Origin: Bacillota bacterium | GTDB lineage: Bacteria; Bacillota; Clostridia; Christensenellales; Aristaeellaceae | DNA: 21,571 bases | Reading direction: 5' to 3' | Assembly (NCBI GenBank): GCA_019137115.1 | Contig: JAGVSV010000143.1 | Location: forward strand, 1-21,571 | Part shown: positions 13,798 through 21,571 of the stretch, one piece after another | Layout: each line of letters begins with the position of its first letter | Numbering within the stretch: the first letter of the stretch is position 1 | The notes under the pieces: generated by a model | What the model saw: the letters and a program-made list of their open reading frames with translations, nothing else | Database searches by the model: none | Told to the model about the DNA's origin: nothing | Made by a program: the position numbers and the translations under genes

Positions 13798-15465
13798 CTA
13801 CATCAATCCGGAAATGACCCCTTCGGGGCTTACGCTGACGTTGAGCGCCGCAGGCGCCTTGGGCAAGCCGGGCATGGCAATGATATCGCCGGCAAACGCC
13901 ACCACAAAGCCCGCGCCCGCCGACAGGCGGATGTCGCGGATGGTGACAGCAAAGCCTTCCGGCGCGTTGATCAGTTTGGCGTCATCGCTGAACGAATACT
14001 GCGTTTTGGCGATGCACACCGGCACCTCGCCAAAGCCTTCGTCGGTGAGTTCCTTGAGCATATTCAGCGTTTTGCCCACCCAGCTGACGCCGTCCGCGCC
14101 ATATACGCGCCTGGCGACCGCCTCCACCTTGTCCTTGAGTGGAAGGGCGTTTTCGTAGGTGTATTGGGGGGTTTTGTCATGCACCGTGTCGCACGCCTGC
14201 GCCACCAGGTCGGCCAACTCGGTCGCGCCCGCGCCGCCCTTGGCCCAGCCTTCGGTTACCGCGCAGGGCACGTCCAGCTGACGCATCGCGTCCATCAGCG
14301 CATCCAGTTCATCCTGGGTGTCGGTGGCAAAGCGGTTGACCGCCACCACGGGCTGGATACCCCATACGTCGCGCACATTGCGGATGTGCCGCTTGAGGTT
14401 GTCCAGGCCGCGCTGGACCGCATCGACATTTTCATTGGAAAGCTCGGCTTTGGCAACGCCGCCGTGGTGCTTGAGCGCGCGCACGGTGGCCACCAGCACC
14501 ACGCAGTCCGGCCACAGGCCGGTGGCGCGGCATTTGATGTCGATAAACTTTTCCGCCCCCAGGTCGGCGCCGAAGCCAGCCTCAGTAACGACATAATCGG
14601 AGAGCTTCATCGCAAGCGTGGTGGCAATCACACTGTTGCAGCCATGGGCGATGTTGGCAAACGGGCCGCCGTGCATCAGGCACGGGGTGTGCTCAATGGT
14701 CTGGATCAGATTGGGCATCATCGCATCGCGCAGCAGCGCGCACATGGCGCCCTGGGCGCCAATGTCAGCGCAGGTGACCAGCTTGCCGTCATAGGTGCGC
14801 GCCACCGCGATGCGGCCCAGGCGCTCACTCAGGTCGGTCAGATCCGACGCCATGCAGAAGGTCGCCATGACCTGGCTGGCGGCGGTGATGTCAAAGCCGT
14901 CCTCGCGCGGCATGCCGTTGGCTGTGCCGCCCATGCCGCTGACGATGTTGCGCAGCTGGCGGTCGTTGACGTCCATACAGCGGCGCAGCATGATCCTGCG
15001 CGGATCGATTTGGAGCTGGTTGCCCTGCTGGATGTGGTTGTCCACCATGGCGGCCAAAAGGTTGTTGGCCGCGGTGATGGCGTGCAGGTCGCCGGTGAAG
15101 TGCAGGTTGATCGTTTCCATCGGAAGCACCTGCGAATAGCCGCCGCCGGTCGCCCCGCCCTTCATGCCGAACACGGGGCCCAGGGAGGGCTCCCGCAGCG
15201 CCAGCATGGATTTACGCCCGGTGCGCCGAAGGCCATCAGCCAGCGAGATGCTGACGGTGGTCTTGCCTTCGCCAGCGGGGGTGGGCGTGATCGCCGTCAC
15301 CAGCACCAGTTTGGCGCGGCTTGGCTTGTCCCGGAAGGGAACCGGGTCCAACTTGGCGATGTGCTTGCCATAGGGCGACCAGTTGTCCGCTTGTAGGCCC
15401 AGCTCCTCGGCGATTTTCCCAATCGGCCAGATATCGGCGGCCTGGGCAATCTGTATGTCCTGCAT
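13798..15465 (-). CDS. fhs: Formate-tetrahydrofolate ligase
   Basis: This enzyme makes 10-formyl-tetrahydrofolate from formate, THF and ATP, feeding purine and initiator-tRNA formylation and, in acetogens, the methyl branch of the Wood-Ljungdahl pathway. The 555-residue product is full length. It shows the P-loop TPAGEGKTT (62-70), REPSLGPVFGMKGGATGGGY (91-110), the MHGGPFANIAHGCNS block near the middle, and the expected C-terminal end PGLPKAPAALNVSVSPEGVISGL. The ATG at 15465 has GGGGAG just upstream. It sits 10 bases after the GntR-type regulator and 9 before the Lrp-type regulator. No other Wood-Ljungdahl genes are in the window, so acetogenesis is not implied. Confidence 0.97.
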   Translation of the reverse strand: MQDIQIAQAADIWPIGKIAEELGLQADNWSPYGKHIAKLDPVPFRDKPSRAKLVLVTAITPTPAGEGKTTVSISLADGLRRTGRKSMLALREPSLGPVFGMKGGATGGGYSQVLPMETINLHFTGDLHAITAANNLLAAMVDNHIQQGNQLQIDPRRIMLRRCMDVNDRQLRNIVSGMGGTANGMPREDGFDITAASQVMATFCMASDLTDLSERLGRIAVARTYDGKLVTCADIGAQGAMCALLRDAMMPNLIQTIEHTPCLMHGGPFANIAHGCNSVIATTLAMKLSDYVVTEAGFGADLGAEKFIDIKCRATGLWPDCVVLVATVRALKHHGGVAKAELSNENVDAVQRGLDNLKRHIRNVRDVWGIQPVVAVNRFATDTQDELDALMDAMRQLDVPCAVTEGWAKGGAGATELADLVAQACDTVHDKTPQYTYENALPLKDKVEAVARRVYGADGVSWVGKTLNMLKELTDEGFGEVPVCIAKTQYSFSDDAKLINAPEGFAVTIRDIRLSAGAGFVVAFAGDIIAMPGLPKAPAALNVSVSPEGVISGLM

Positions 15466-15475
15466 GCTGCTCCCC

Positions 15476-16165
15476 TTACGTTTTGTCGAACAGTGATCTG
15501 CGACTTTCCAGGGTATCCAGGCACGTTTTCTTGCTGCTTTCCAGGTGGCTGGTCAGCAGCTGGCACAGCGCCTGCTCATCGCGGTTTTCCAGATGGACGA
15601 GCATCTGGTGATGCTCCTGATGCGCGGTGGAGCGCGTCACCACGCTGGCAATGGCCACCACCGAAAACAGCTTGATGTACTCCTCCTGGCTGTCAATGGT
15701 GCGCAGGATGCGCTTTTTGCCCGAGATGCGCTCCAGCCTGCGGTGGAACGTGCGGTTCAAAGGCGCCAATGCCTTGGCGTCCTGCTCCTCCTGGCTTACG
15801 TCCATGCGCTGAAGGATTTCGCGCAGTTCGGCGATGTCCTCCGCGGTGACTTTCTCGATGATGGACGGCACGATCAGCAGCATCAGCGCGTTGCGGATGG
15901 TGAAGATTTCCTCCACATCCTCCACAGTAAACGCGCGCACCACCACGCCGCGGCGCACCTCATAGCTGACCAGCCCGTCCTGCTCCAGGCGTCGGAACGC
16001 CTCGCGCAGCGGCGTGCGGCTGATGTGGAGCTTTTCGGCATACTGCGTCTCAATGATCCGGGAGCCGGCGGTCAGTTCGCCGGTCAGGATCTGCTGCTTG
16101 AGCGTTTCGTATACATTGTCGCGAACCGGCCCGTTATCGGCGACGGTCGGTTTGTTGTCTGTCAC
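15476..16165 (-). CDS. GntR-family transcription regulator with FCD domain
   Basis: A 229-residue DNA-binding regulator of the FadR/FCD type. A winged HTH occupies about residues 13-76 (ETLKQQILTGELTAGSRIIE, then LHISRTPLREAFRRLEQDGL). The all-helical FCD ligand/metal domain follows (about 82-215), with FHRRLE (140-145), EHHQML (184-189) and a late histidine at 207, positions usual for FCD metal ligands. The start is taken as GTG 16163-16165 (GTG ACA GAC). The frame is open to 16240, but that part contains the predicted promoter, so it cannot be translated from this transcript; the ribosome binding site is weak. FCD regulators usually sense organic acids. It probably controls its own operon, including fhs 10 bases downstream. 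The ligand cannot be read from the sequence. Confidence 0.88.
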   Translation of the reverse strand: MTDNKPTVADNGPVRDNVYETLKQQILTGELTAGSRIIETQYAEKLHISRTPLREAFRRLEQDGLVSYEVRRGVVVRAFTVEDVEEIFTIRNALMLLIVPSIIEKVTAEDIAELREILQRMDVSQEEQDAKALAPLNRTFHRRLERISGKKRILRTIDSQEEYIKLFSVVAIASVVTRSTAHQEHHQMLVHLENRDEQALCQLLTSHLESSKKTCLDTLESRRSLFDKT

Positions 16166-16202
16166 ACTGATACCCCACGTTCTTGCTTGTTGTCCGGCAT
16201 TT

Positions 16203-16231
16203 ATAGTAGCCAAGACGGGAAACGGTGTCAA
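16203..16231 (-). promoter_or_regulatory. Predicted promoter of the gntR-fhs-lrp operon
   Basis: On the minus strand a perfect -35 TTGACA (16226-16231) is followed after exactly 17 bases by TACTAT (16203-16208). The predicted start is near 16196, giving a leader of about 31 bases. It lies directly after the stop of the HAD gene (16241), so this operon can be controlled apart from the infB operon. A direct repeat GACAACAA (16187-16194 and 16152-16159) brackets the regulator's start and could be an operator. Confidence 0.6.
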
Positions 16232-16240
16232 GAAACGCAC

Positions 16241-17041
16241 CTAGAGGTACGGGATCAGGCTGGACAGACGCTCCACCACGATGTCCGGGCGGATGGGGGA
16301 TGCGTCCAGCATCTCCTTTGTGGTTTCCCCGGTCATGACCAGAATGCTGGTGATGCCGTGGTTGATGCCGGTTAAAATGTCCGTATACAGGCGGTCACCC
16401 ACCATGGCCAGCTCTTCCTTGTTGTGGCCGGTCTGTGCCAGCAGGTCGTTGACGATGGTGGCGTGCGGCTTGCCGGCAATCAGGTCGGGTTCGCGCCCGG
16501 TGCTGGCCTTGATGTAGGCGATCGTCGCGCCGATGTCCGGGATGAAGCCGGTCTCCGTCGGGCAGTTGAAGTCCGGGTGGGTAGCGATATAGGGCAGTCC
16601 CGCGCGCACATGGTCACATACGCGGGTCAATTTGTCATAGTCCAGTTCCGTGTCAAACGCGATGATCACATAGTCGGGGTTGGTGTCCGTAACCGGCACG
16701 CCCATCAGTTCCATCTCCTGGCGCAGCACGTGGTTGCCCAGCAGGTAGGGGCGCTGGCCGGGAAAGACATGGAGCGCATAACGCGCGGTGGCCTGCCCGG
16801 AGGTGACCACGTTCAAAAACGGCTCGGCAATGCCCATGCGCTGAAGCTTCTCCAGATACGTGACGCCGGATTTGGACGAGTTGTTGGTCAGAAACACGGC
16901 TTCGCGTCCGGTCGTTTTCAGCGCGTCCAGGAATGCCAGTGTGCCGTCCAGGATCTGGTCGCCCAGATAGATGGTGCCGTCCATGTCCAGCAGAAAGCAG
17001 CGGATGCGCGCCAAGCTGGCGGCGATGTCATTGGTGTTCAT
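16241..17041 (-). CDS. HAD-superfamily IIA phosphatase, NagD-like
   Basis: A 266-residue cytosolic HAD hydrolase of the NagD/4-nitrophenylphosphatase group, which removes phosphate from small sugar or glycolytic side-product phosphates. Motif I is LLDMDGTIYLG (17-27; nucleophile Asp19, Asp21), motif II LTNNSSKS (51-58), motif III lysine in GKPH (Lys191), and motif IV MVGDRLYTDI (213-222; Asp216, Asp221). The C2-type cap lies between motifs II and III. All catalytic residues are present; the substrate is unknown. The ATG at 17041 overlaps the truB stop (ATGA) and has GGAGGA upstream. It occupies the place after truB where ribF is common in Firmicutes. The frame is open upstream to 17449 but that part is truB in another frame. 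Confidence 0.9.
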   Translation of the reverse strand: MNTNDIAASLARIRCFLLDMDGTIYLGDQILDGTLAFLDALKTTGREAVFLTNNSSKSGVTYLEKLQRMGIAEPFLNVVTSGQATARYALHVFPGQRPYLLGNHVLRQEMELMGVPVTDTNPDYVIIAFDTELDYDKLTRVCDHVRAGLPYIATHPDFNCPTETGFIPDIGATIAYIKASTGREPDLIAGKPHATIVNDLLAQTGHNKEELAMVGDRLYTDILTGINHGITSILVMTGETTKEMLDASPIRPDIVVERLSSLIPYL

Positions 17042-17940
17042 GGTTCCTCCGATTCCAGCAGCCACGGTTTGACGCGGATGCCCTGTTGCGATGGGATGCC
17101 CAGGCCCACCAGCGTGCCGCGGCAGATGACGCGCACGGGCTGGTCGGGCGCTGTGGGCGCGGGGGCGCCCGCCGACAGCGGCAGGGGCACGCCGTTCAGG
17201 CACGCTGTTTCCCATTCCGGCGCCACGGTGAACACCGGCATGCCGGACAGCACGGCGTCCAGCGGGGTCAGCCATTCGGTAAGGGATGCGCCGCTGGTGA
17301 GGGCCTCCTCCAGTTCCTCCAGCGTCACGGCGTGCTCGATCGCGAAATCGCCGGTCGCTTCGCGCAGCAAGAAGCTCATGTGCGCGCAGGTGCCCATCGC
17401 CCTGCCAATGTCCCGGCACAGCGTACGGATGTAGGTGCCTTTGGAGCACACCACGCGGATCAGGTGCCGGTCCTGCGCCGTCTGCGCCACATGGGTGAGC
17501 GAGTGCAGCGTGATCTCCTGCGGTGTCAGCGCCGGCGTTTGCCCTGACCGGGCCATACGGTGGGCGCGTTTGCCGTCCACCTTCTTGGCGGAGTATGCGG
17601 GCGGTTCCTGCAGGCTTATGCCCAGAAACCCGGGCAGCGCTGTCTGCACTTCCTCCACGCCTGGCAGCCTACCGCCTTGACGCACGACTGCGCCTTCAGC
17701 GTCCTGCGTGTCGGTTTCTACGCCAAAGCAAATCTCTGCCAAATACTGCTTGTTCCCGCCCGCCACAAAATCAAAAAGCCGCGTCGCCTTGCCCAGCAAA
17801 ATGGGCAGGACGCCGCAGGCCTGCGGGTCCAGGGTACCAGCGTGTCCGGCCTTTTCACCGGTCAGGCGGGCCACGCGGGATACCGCCTGCCGGGAGGTCA
17901 TCCCGGGCGGTTTTAGCAAATTACAAACGCCACTGGCCAT
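17038..17940 (-). CDS. truB: tRNA pseudouridine-55 synthase
   Basis: TruB converts U55 of the tRNA T-loop to pseudouridine and acts as a tRNA chaperone. The 300-residue product starts MASGVCNLLKPPGMTSRQAV, the usual KPxGxTS opening, and carries the catalytic motif GHAGTLDPQACGVLPI with Asp38. QEPPAYSAKKVDGKRAH and KGTYIRTLCRDIG are further family blocks, followed by a C-terminal PUA-like region. The ATG at 17940 lies 20 bases inside the end of nrnA, with only a weak ribosome binding site, so translation is probably coupled. The stop overlaps the HAD gene by 4 bases. Confidence 0.96.
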   Translation of the reverse strand: MASGVCNLLKPPGMTSRQAVSRVARLTGEKAGHAGTLDPQACGVLPILLGKATRLFDFVAGGNKQYLAEICFGVETDTQDAEGAVVRQGGRLPGVEEVQTALPGFLGISLQEPPAYSAKKVDGKRAHRMARSGQTPALTPQEITLHSLTHVAQTAQDRHLIRVVCSKGTYIRTLCRDIGRAMGTCAHMSFLLREATGDFAIEHAVTLEELEEALTSGASLTEWLTPLDAVLSGMPVFTVAPEWETACLNGVPLPLSAGAPAPTAPDQPVRVICRGTLVGLGIPSQQGIRVKPWLLESEEP

Positions 17941-18904
17941 TCAGCAAGCCCGTCAGCGCGCGTCGCATCCTGTCCACGCTGTCTTCAAGCGTGCCCTGCA
18001 ACGTGCATCCGGCCGCCAGCGCGTGACCACCGCCGCCAAAGAAAGAAGCCACCTGGGACACATCGTAGGGCGCCAGGCAGCGCAGGCTGAACTTGATGCC
18101 CTCGGGCAGCTCGCTGGCCAAAAAGCACATCTGCACGCCGGGGATGTTCAGCGCGTAGTTGACCGTGCGCTCGGTGTGCTCGCCGGTGGCGTTGCAGTCC
18201 TTAAAATCATCGGCGGTCAGCTGCATCATGGTCAGCTGGCCGTCCTCCAGAAAGGTAAGCGAACGCAACGCGCGCCCCAGCAGCAGCACCTGCTCGCGGG
18301 AATGCATCAGGTGCAGCCGGCGCGCGGTTTCCACGATGGGCAGTCCGGCGCGCATCAGCACGGCCATCTGCTCAAACAGCTCGTCATTGAGGTAGCCAAA
18401 GCAGAAATTGCCCGTGTCGGTGCTCACCGCGGTATAGAGGTTGGTGGCCATCGTCTGGGTGATGTCGGTGCCGGCAAGTTTGAGCAGTTCATATATCACC
18501 ACGCCGGAGGAGGACGCCTCTTCTCGCACCACGTTGGTGGCGGCAAAGCGCGTGTTGGTGCGGTGATGGTCCATCTGCACGGTCTGTCCTGCTTTAAAAA
18601 ACGGCGCGGCAGCTTCGCCCAGTCGATCCACATCCGAGGCATCCACGCTGATGGCCAGGTCGTCCGCCGGCCCGTCCAGCCCGCTGACGGGCAGAATGCA
18701 ATCGGCATATGGCAGGAAGCGCAGGTTCTCGGGCACCGGGTCCTGCAGCACCATGCGCGCCTTTTTGCCGCGGCTTACCACAAATTCGTACAGCGTCAGT
18801 AGGGAGCCGATGGCGTCCCCGTCGGGCTGGATGTGCGTGGTCAGCAGCAGCGTGCCGGCGCTGTCAACCGCGGTCAGGATGTCCTTGAGCGTGTGGTCGG
18901 TCAC
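17921..18904 (-). CDS. nrnA: DHH/DHHA1 nanoRNase / pAp phosphatase
   Basis: NrnA-type enzymes degrade 2-5 nucleotide RNA scraps and dephosphorylate 3'-phosphoadenosine 5'-phosphate in the cytosol; related members also hydrolyse pApA, the product of PgpH-type enzymes. The 327-residue product has THIQPDGDAIGS (23-34; His24, Asp28, Asp30), Asp88 in SVDASD, the DHH signature MDHH (111-114), Asp163 in STDTG, and the DHHA1 substrate loop FGGGGHALAAG (289-299). These manganese ligands are complete. The GTG start at 18904 overlaps the rbfA stop (GTGA) and has GGAGG seven bases upstream. Its position between rbfA and truB is the common Firmicutes order. Confidence 0.94.
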   Translation of the reverse strand: MTDHTLKDILTAVDSAGTLLLTTHIQPDGDAIGSLLTLYEFVVSRGKKARMVLQDPVPENLRFLPYADCILPVSGLDGPADDLAISVDASDVDRLGEAAAPFFKAGQTVQMDHHRTNTRFAATNVVREEASSSGVVIYELLKLAGTDITQTMATNLYTAVSTDTGNFCFGYLNDELFEQMAVLMRAGLPIVETARRLHLMHSREQVLLLGRALRSLTFLEDGQLTMMQLTADDFKDCNATGEHTERTVNYALNIPGVQMCFLASELPEGIKFSLRCLAPYDVSQVASFFGGGGHALAAGCTLQGTLEDSVDRMRRALTGLLNGQWRL

Positions 18905-19269
18905 GGCTGATCCTCCGGTTTGCTCTGCCCCTGGCTGATCTCCCGTAATAGCTTGGCCATGTGGATGCCGTATTCGATGTTGTGGTCCTCCAGGAAGTTG
19001 AGCTCCGGCGTGTAGCGCAGGTGCATGCGCTGGCCCAGTTCGCGGCGGATGAAGCCGGCGGCGCTGCGCAGGGCTTCCATCGTTTCCTTGAACTTGTCGG
19101 CCTCCAGGACGCTGATGTACACCTTTGCATGGCGCAGGTCGCGGGTGACATCAGCGCGGGTCACGGCCAGCGTGCCGCCCAGTCGCGGGTCCTTCAACTC
19201 CTCCCGGATGATGCGGTCGATTTCCTTCTGCACCTCACCGGAGATACGGTCGGTACGATAATTCGGCAC
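18901..19269 (-). CDS. rbfA: Ribosome-binding factor A
   Basis: RbfA is a small KH-fold protein that binds the immature 30S subunit near the 5' end of 16S rRNA and helps its late maturation. The 122-residue product has the typical length and blocks: RTDRISGEVQKEIDRIIREE (5-24), DPRLGGTLAVTRADVTRDL (27-45), AKVYISV (48-54), an IRRELGQRMHLRYTPEL segment (74-90) and a short charged tail. The start is GTG 19267-19269 with a modest AAGGGTAGGA upstream. It lies 13 bases after infB and overlaps nrnA by 4 bases. Confidence 0.95.
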   Translation of the reverse strand: MPNYRTDRISGEVQKEIDRIIREELKDPRLGGTLAVTRADVTRDLRHAKVYISVLEADKFKETMEALRSAAGFIRRELGQRMHLRYTPELNFLEDHNIEYGIHMAKLLREISQGQSKPEDQP

Positions 19270-19282
19270 TGTGTCCTACCCT

Positions 19283-21571
19283 TCAGACGACTTCTTCCAT
19301 CGTGAAGCACTCGATCACGTCGCGCTCCTTGATGTCGTTGTACCCTTCCAGCCCGATGCCGCACTCGTAGCCCTCGGCCACCTCGCGCACGTCATCCTTG
19401 AAGCGGCGCAGCGAGGACAGCTTGCCCTCATGCACGACCACGTTGTCCCTCAATAGGCGCACGCGGTAGTTGCGGTGCATCTTGCCGTCGGTGACATAGC
19501 AGCCGGCGATGGTGCCAGAGCCCGTGATGCGGAACACGTTGCGCACCTCGGCATGGCCGGAGATGGTTTCCTTGAGGACCGGCTCCAGCATGCCCTTCAT
19601 GGCTTTTTCAATGTCCTCGGTGGCCTGGTAGATGACCCGGTACAGCCGCACGTCGATGTTTTCGGCTTCGGCGGCCGCGCGCGCGTTGTTGTCGGGCCGG
19701 ATGTTGAAGCCAATGATGATCGCGTTGAACGCCGACGCCAGGTTGACGTCATCCTTGGAGATGGCGCCCACGCCCGCGTGCAGCACGCGCACCTTGACCT
19801 GGTCGTTGGACAGCTTCTCCAGCGCCTGCTGGACGGCTTCCACCGAGCCCTGCACGTCGGCCTTGATGATCAGGTTGAGGGTTTCCACCTTGCCTTCGGC
19901 AATGTTGTCAAACAGATTGTCCAGCGACACGCGGGAGGAAGCCGCCACGCGCTGCTCGCGCTCGCGGTCCTTGCGCTCGGCCGCCACCTGGCGGGACAGG
20001 CGGTCATCGCTGGAGACCAGCATCTCGTCGCCGGCCTGGGGCACCTCGTTGAAGCCGGAGATTTCCACGGGCATCGCCGGCCCTGCCGACTTGACGCGCT
20101 CGCCGCGGTCATTGACCAGCGCGCGCACGCGGCCGGACGCCATGCCGGCCACAATATTGTCGCCCACGCGCAGCGTGCCGTTTTGCAGAAGCACCGTGGC
20201 CAGCGGGCCCTGGCTCCTGTCCAGCTTGGCCTCAATAATGATGCCGCGGGCCTGGCGGTTGGGGTTGGCTTTCAGCTGGAGCAATTCGGCCTGCAGCAGG
20301 ATCATCTCCAGCAGCGTGTCCACGCCCTCGCCGGTCAATGCGCTCACCTGCACCATGATCGTGTCGCCGCCCCACTCCTCCGGCACCAGGTTGTACGCCG
20401 TCAGGTCCTGCTTGATGCGGTCGGGGTTGGCGGTGGGTTTGTCCATCTTGTTGATCGCGATGATGATCGGCACCTCGGCCGCCTTGGCGTGGTTGATGGC
20501 TTCCACCGTCTGCGGCATGACGCCGTCGTCGGCGGCCACCACCAGCACGGCGATGTCCGTTGCCTGGGCGCCGCGGGCGCGCATGGCAGTAAAGGCCTCA
20601 TGCCCGGGGGTGTCCAGGAAGGTGATCTTCTGATCGCCCACGTCCACCTGGTAGGCGCCGATGTGCTGCGTGATGCCGCCGGCTTCCGAGGCGGTGACTT
20701 TCGCGTTGCGGATATAGTCCAGCAGCGAGGTCTTGCCGTGGTCGACGTGGCCCATGATCGTGATGACCGGCGGACGCGGCTCGGTGTTTTCCTCGCTGTC
20801 GGCGTGCTCCTGCTCGGTTAATACATCCTCGGCGGATTTCTCCACCTTCATTTCCAGCGTCACGCCAAACTCACCGGCCACCAGCGAGGCGGTGTCAAAG
20901 TCCAGTTCGCTGTTGATGGTGGCAACGTTGCCAAGCAGCAGCAACCGCTTGAGGATTTCGCCGGCGGGCTTGCCGATGCGCTCGGTCAGATCCTTGACGG
21001 TGATGACATCAGCGGTCATGAACGCCTTCTCGATGCGGATGGGCGCCATCATCTGCTGCGCGGAGGGCTTGCGCGACCGGGAGCGTCTGCCGCCGCGCAC
21101 GACATCGTCGTCATAGCCGGAGAAGTTGCTGCGCGTCTGCTGACGCCTGTTCTTGCTGACATGCTCCGGGTCATGCTGGCGGCCATAGTTTTTCTTGTTC
21201 GGGTCGTAGTTGCTGACGCGCTCTTTCTCAATCGGCGGGGCCAGATCGTCCCTGACCGGACGCGCGCCGGGGCGGGCGCCTGGCGTTGCTGGGCGTCCGT
21301 ACGGGGGGCGCGGCGCGCCGGGGGCTTGCCCATAGGGACGCGCACCGGGCGCGGGCTGACCATAGGGGCGCTGACCGCCGGCCGGCTGGCCGTAGGGTCC
21401 TGCCGGGCGGCCATAGGGGCCCTGCGCGCGCGGCGCCTGTCCCTGCGGTACGGCGGGGCGGCCATAGGGCCTGTCCGGATACGCGGGACGGCCATAGCGC
21501 TGTTCGCCAGCGCCGGGCTGCGGGCGGGGCGCCGGGCGTGCGCCGGGCGCCGGTTGGCGCGGCATACGCAG
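19283..21571 (-). CDS. infB: Translation initiation factor IF-2 (5' end outside window)
   Basis: IF-2 is the GTPase that brings fMet-tRNA to the 30S subunit and joins the subunits. At least 762 codons are present; the frame is open to the window edge, and the first in-window ATG (21565) lies inside the linker, so the true start and N-terminal domain are outside. Counting from that ATG: a Pro/Gly/Arg/Tyr-rich disordered linker (1-105), a charged segment (to about 170), an IF2-N module (172-230), then the G domain with GHVDHGKTS (272-280), DTPGH (318-322) and NKMD (372-375), and the domains that follow up to a normal C-terminus. VSALTGEGVDTL is the G5 region. It heads the in-window part of the infB-rbfA-nrnA-truB-HAD operon. 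Confidence 0.96.
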   Translation of the reverse strand: MRMPRQPAPGARPAPRPQPGAGEQRYGRPAYPDRPYGRPAVPQGQAPRAQGPYGRPAGPYGQPAGGQRPYGQPAPGARPYGQAPGAPRPPYGRPATPGARPGARPVRDDLAPPIEKERVSNYDPNKKNYGRQHDPEHVSKNRRQQTRSNFSGYDDDVVRGGRRSRSRKPSAQQMMAPIRIEKAFMTADVITVKDLTERIGKPAGEILKRLLLLGNVATINSELDFDTASLVAGEFGVTLEMKVEKSAEDVLTEQEHADSEENTEPRPPVITIMGHVDHGKTSLLDYIRNAKVTASEAGGITQHIGAYQVDVGDQKITFLDTPGHEAFTAMRARGAQATDIAVLVVAADDGVMPQTVEAINHAKAAEVPIIIAINKMDKPTANPDRIKQDLTAYNLVPEEWGGDTIMVQVSALTGEGVDTLLEMILLQAELLQLKANPNRQARGIIIEAKLDRSQGPLATVLLQNGTLRVGDNIVAGMASGRVRALVNDRGERVKSAGPAMPVEISGFNEVPQAGDEMLVSSDDRLSRQVAAERKDREREQRVAASSRVSLDNLFDNIAEGKVETLNLIIKADVQGSVEAVQQALEKLSNDQVKVRVLHAGVGAISKDDVNLASAFNAIIIGFNIRPDNNARAAAEAENIDVRLYRVIYQATEDIEKAMKGMLEPVLKETISGHAEVRNVFRITGSGTIAGCYVTDGKMHRNYRVRLLRDNVVVHEGKLSSLRRFKDDVREVAEGYECGIGLEGYNDIKERDVIECFTMEEVV
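21287..21499 (-). repeat. Tyr-Gly repeat tract in the IF-2 linker
   Basis: Seven copies of an YG(R/Q)(P/A) unit, mostly RPYGRPA, GPYGRPA or RPYGQPA, occur in about 71 residues (23-93 from the first in-window ATG). The DNA shows a matching degenerate repeat around GGCCGNCCNTA-like units. It codes a disordered, basic, tyrosine-bearing linker; IF-2 linkers are variable in all bacteria. The tract may begin before the window edge. Confidence 0.8.

Noticed and set aside
13768..15396. Long open frame on the plus strand opposite fhs (542 codons)
   Set aside because: Antisense shadow; fhs on the minus strand is full length with all family motifs.
16166..16240. Longer N-terminus for the GntR regulator from a GTG at 16240
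   Set aside because: The stretch contains a well-spaced TTGACA/TACTAT promoter, and GntR proteins start close to the winged helix.
19475..20821. Long open frame on the plus strand opposite infB (448 codons)
   Set aside because: Antisense shadow of IF-2; composition is skewed to His, Asp, Gly and Val as expected from reversed codons.

Overview
The window looks like a chromosomal piece of a high-GC anaerobic Bacillota (Clostridia-type) genome. The evidence is strong AGGAGG-type ribosome binding sites, a clostridial 2[4Fe-4S] ferredoxin, formate-tetrahydrofolate ligase, the 7TM-HD phosphodiesterase PgpH next to phoH, a Firmicutes-style str operon, and frequent GTG/TTG starts with 4-base overlaps. 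No species can be named from the sequence. It is dense housekeeping DNA: no tRNA, rRNA, CRISPR array, insertion sequence or phage gene was seen, and no gap without a gene exceeds about 300 bases.

Layout. (1) 1-3263, minus strand: the str operon, rpsL-rpsG-fusA-tuf, with tuf cut by the window edge. A promoter and a leader with two inverted repeats lie at about 3264-3425. (2) 3539-3709, minus: a 56-residue ferredoxin with its own promoter and probable terminator. (3) 3908-9999, plus: phoH-pgpH-(ybeY-cdd fusion)-era-apbE-like, tightly overlapped and driven from a divergent promoter region shared with the ferredoxin. (4) 10003-16231, minus, converging on apbE with only 3 bases between stop codons: GntR/FCD regulator, fhs, Lrp/AsnC regulator, AlaT-like aminotransferase, CapA-like secreted protein, and a degenerate isopropylmalate-dehydrogenase-fold protein. 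This block has its own promoter at the 3' end of the upstream gene. (5) 16241-21571, minus: the translation/RNA block infB(partial)-rbfA-nrnA-truB-HAD phosphatase.

How the genes work together. Blocks 1, 3 and 5 make and mature ribosomes: S12, S7, EF-G, EF-Tu, IF2, RbfA, TruB, Era and YbeY. They also handle RNA scraps and nucleotides (NrnA, cytidine deaminase) and c-di-AMP (PgpH). Block 4 looks like a regulated one-carbon/amino-acid module with two transcription factors.

The points most worth attention are: the single-ORF fusion of YbeY to cytidine deaminase, at the place where dgkA commonly sits; an isopropylmalate-dehydrogenase-like protein that seems to have lost its substrate and metal residues; an S12 protein with arginine at position 88, the substitution known elsewhere to give streptomycin resistance, plus a diverged decoding-site loop; a Tyr-Gly repeat linker in IF2; and palindromes in the str leader. 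No clearly new defence or mobile system is visible.
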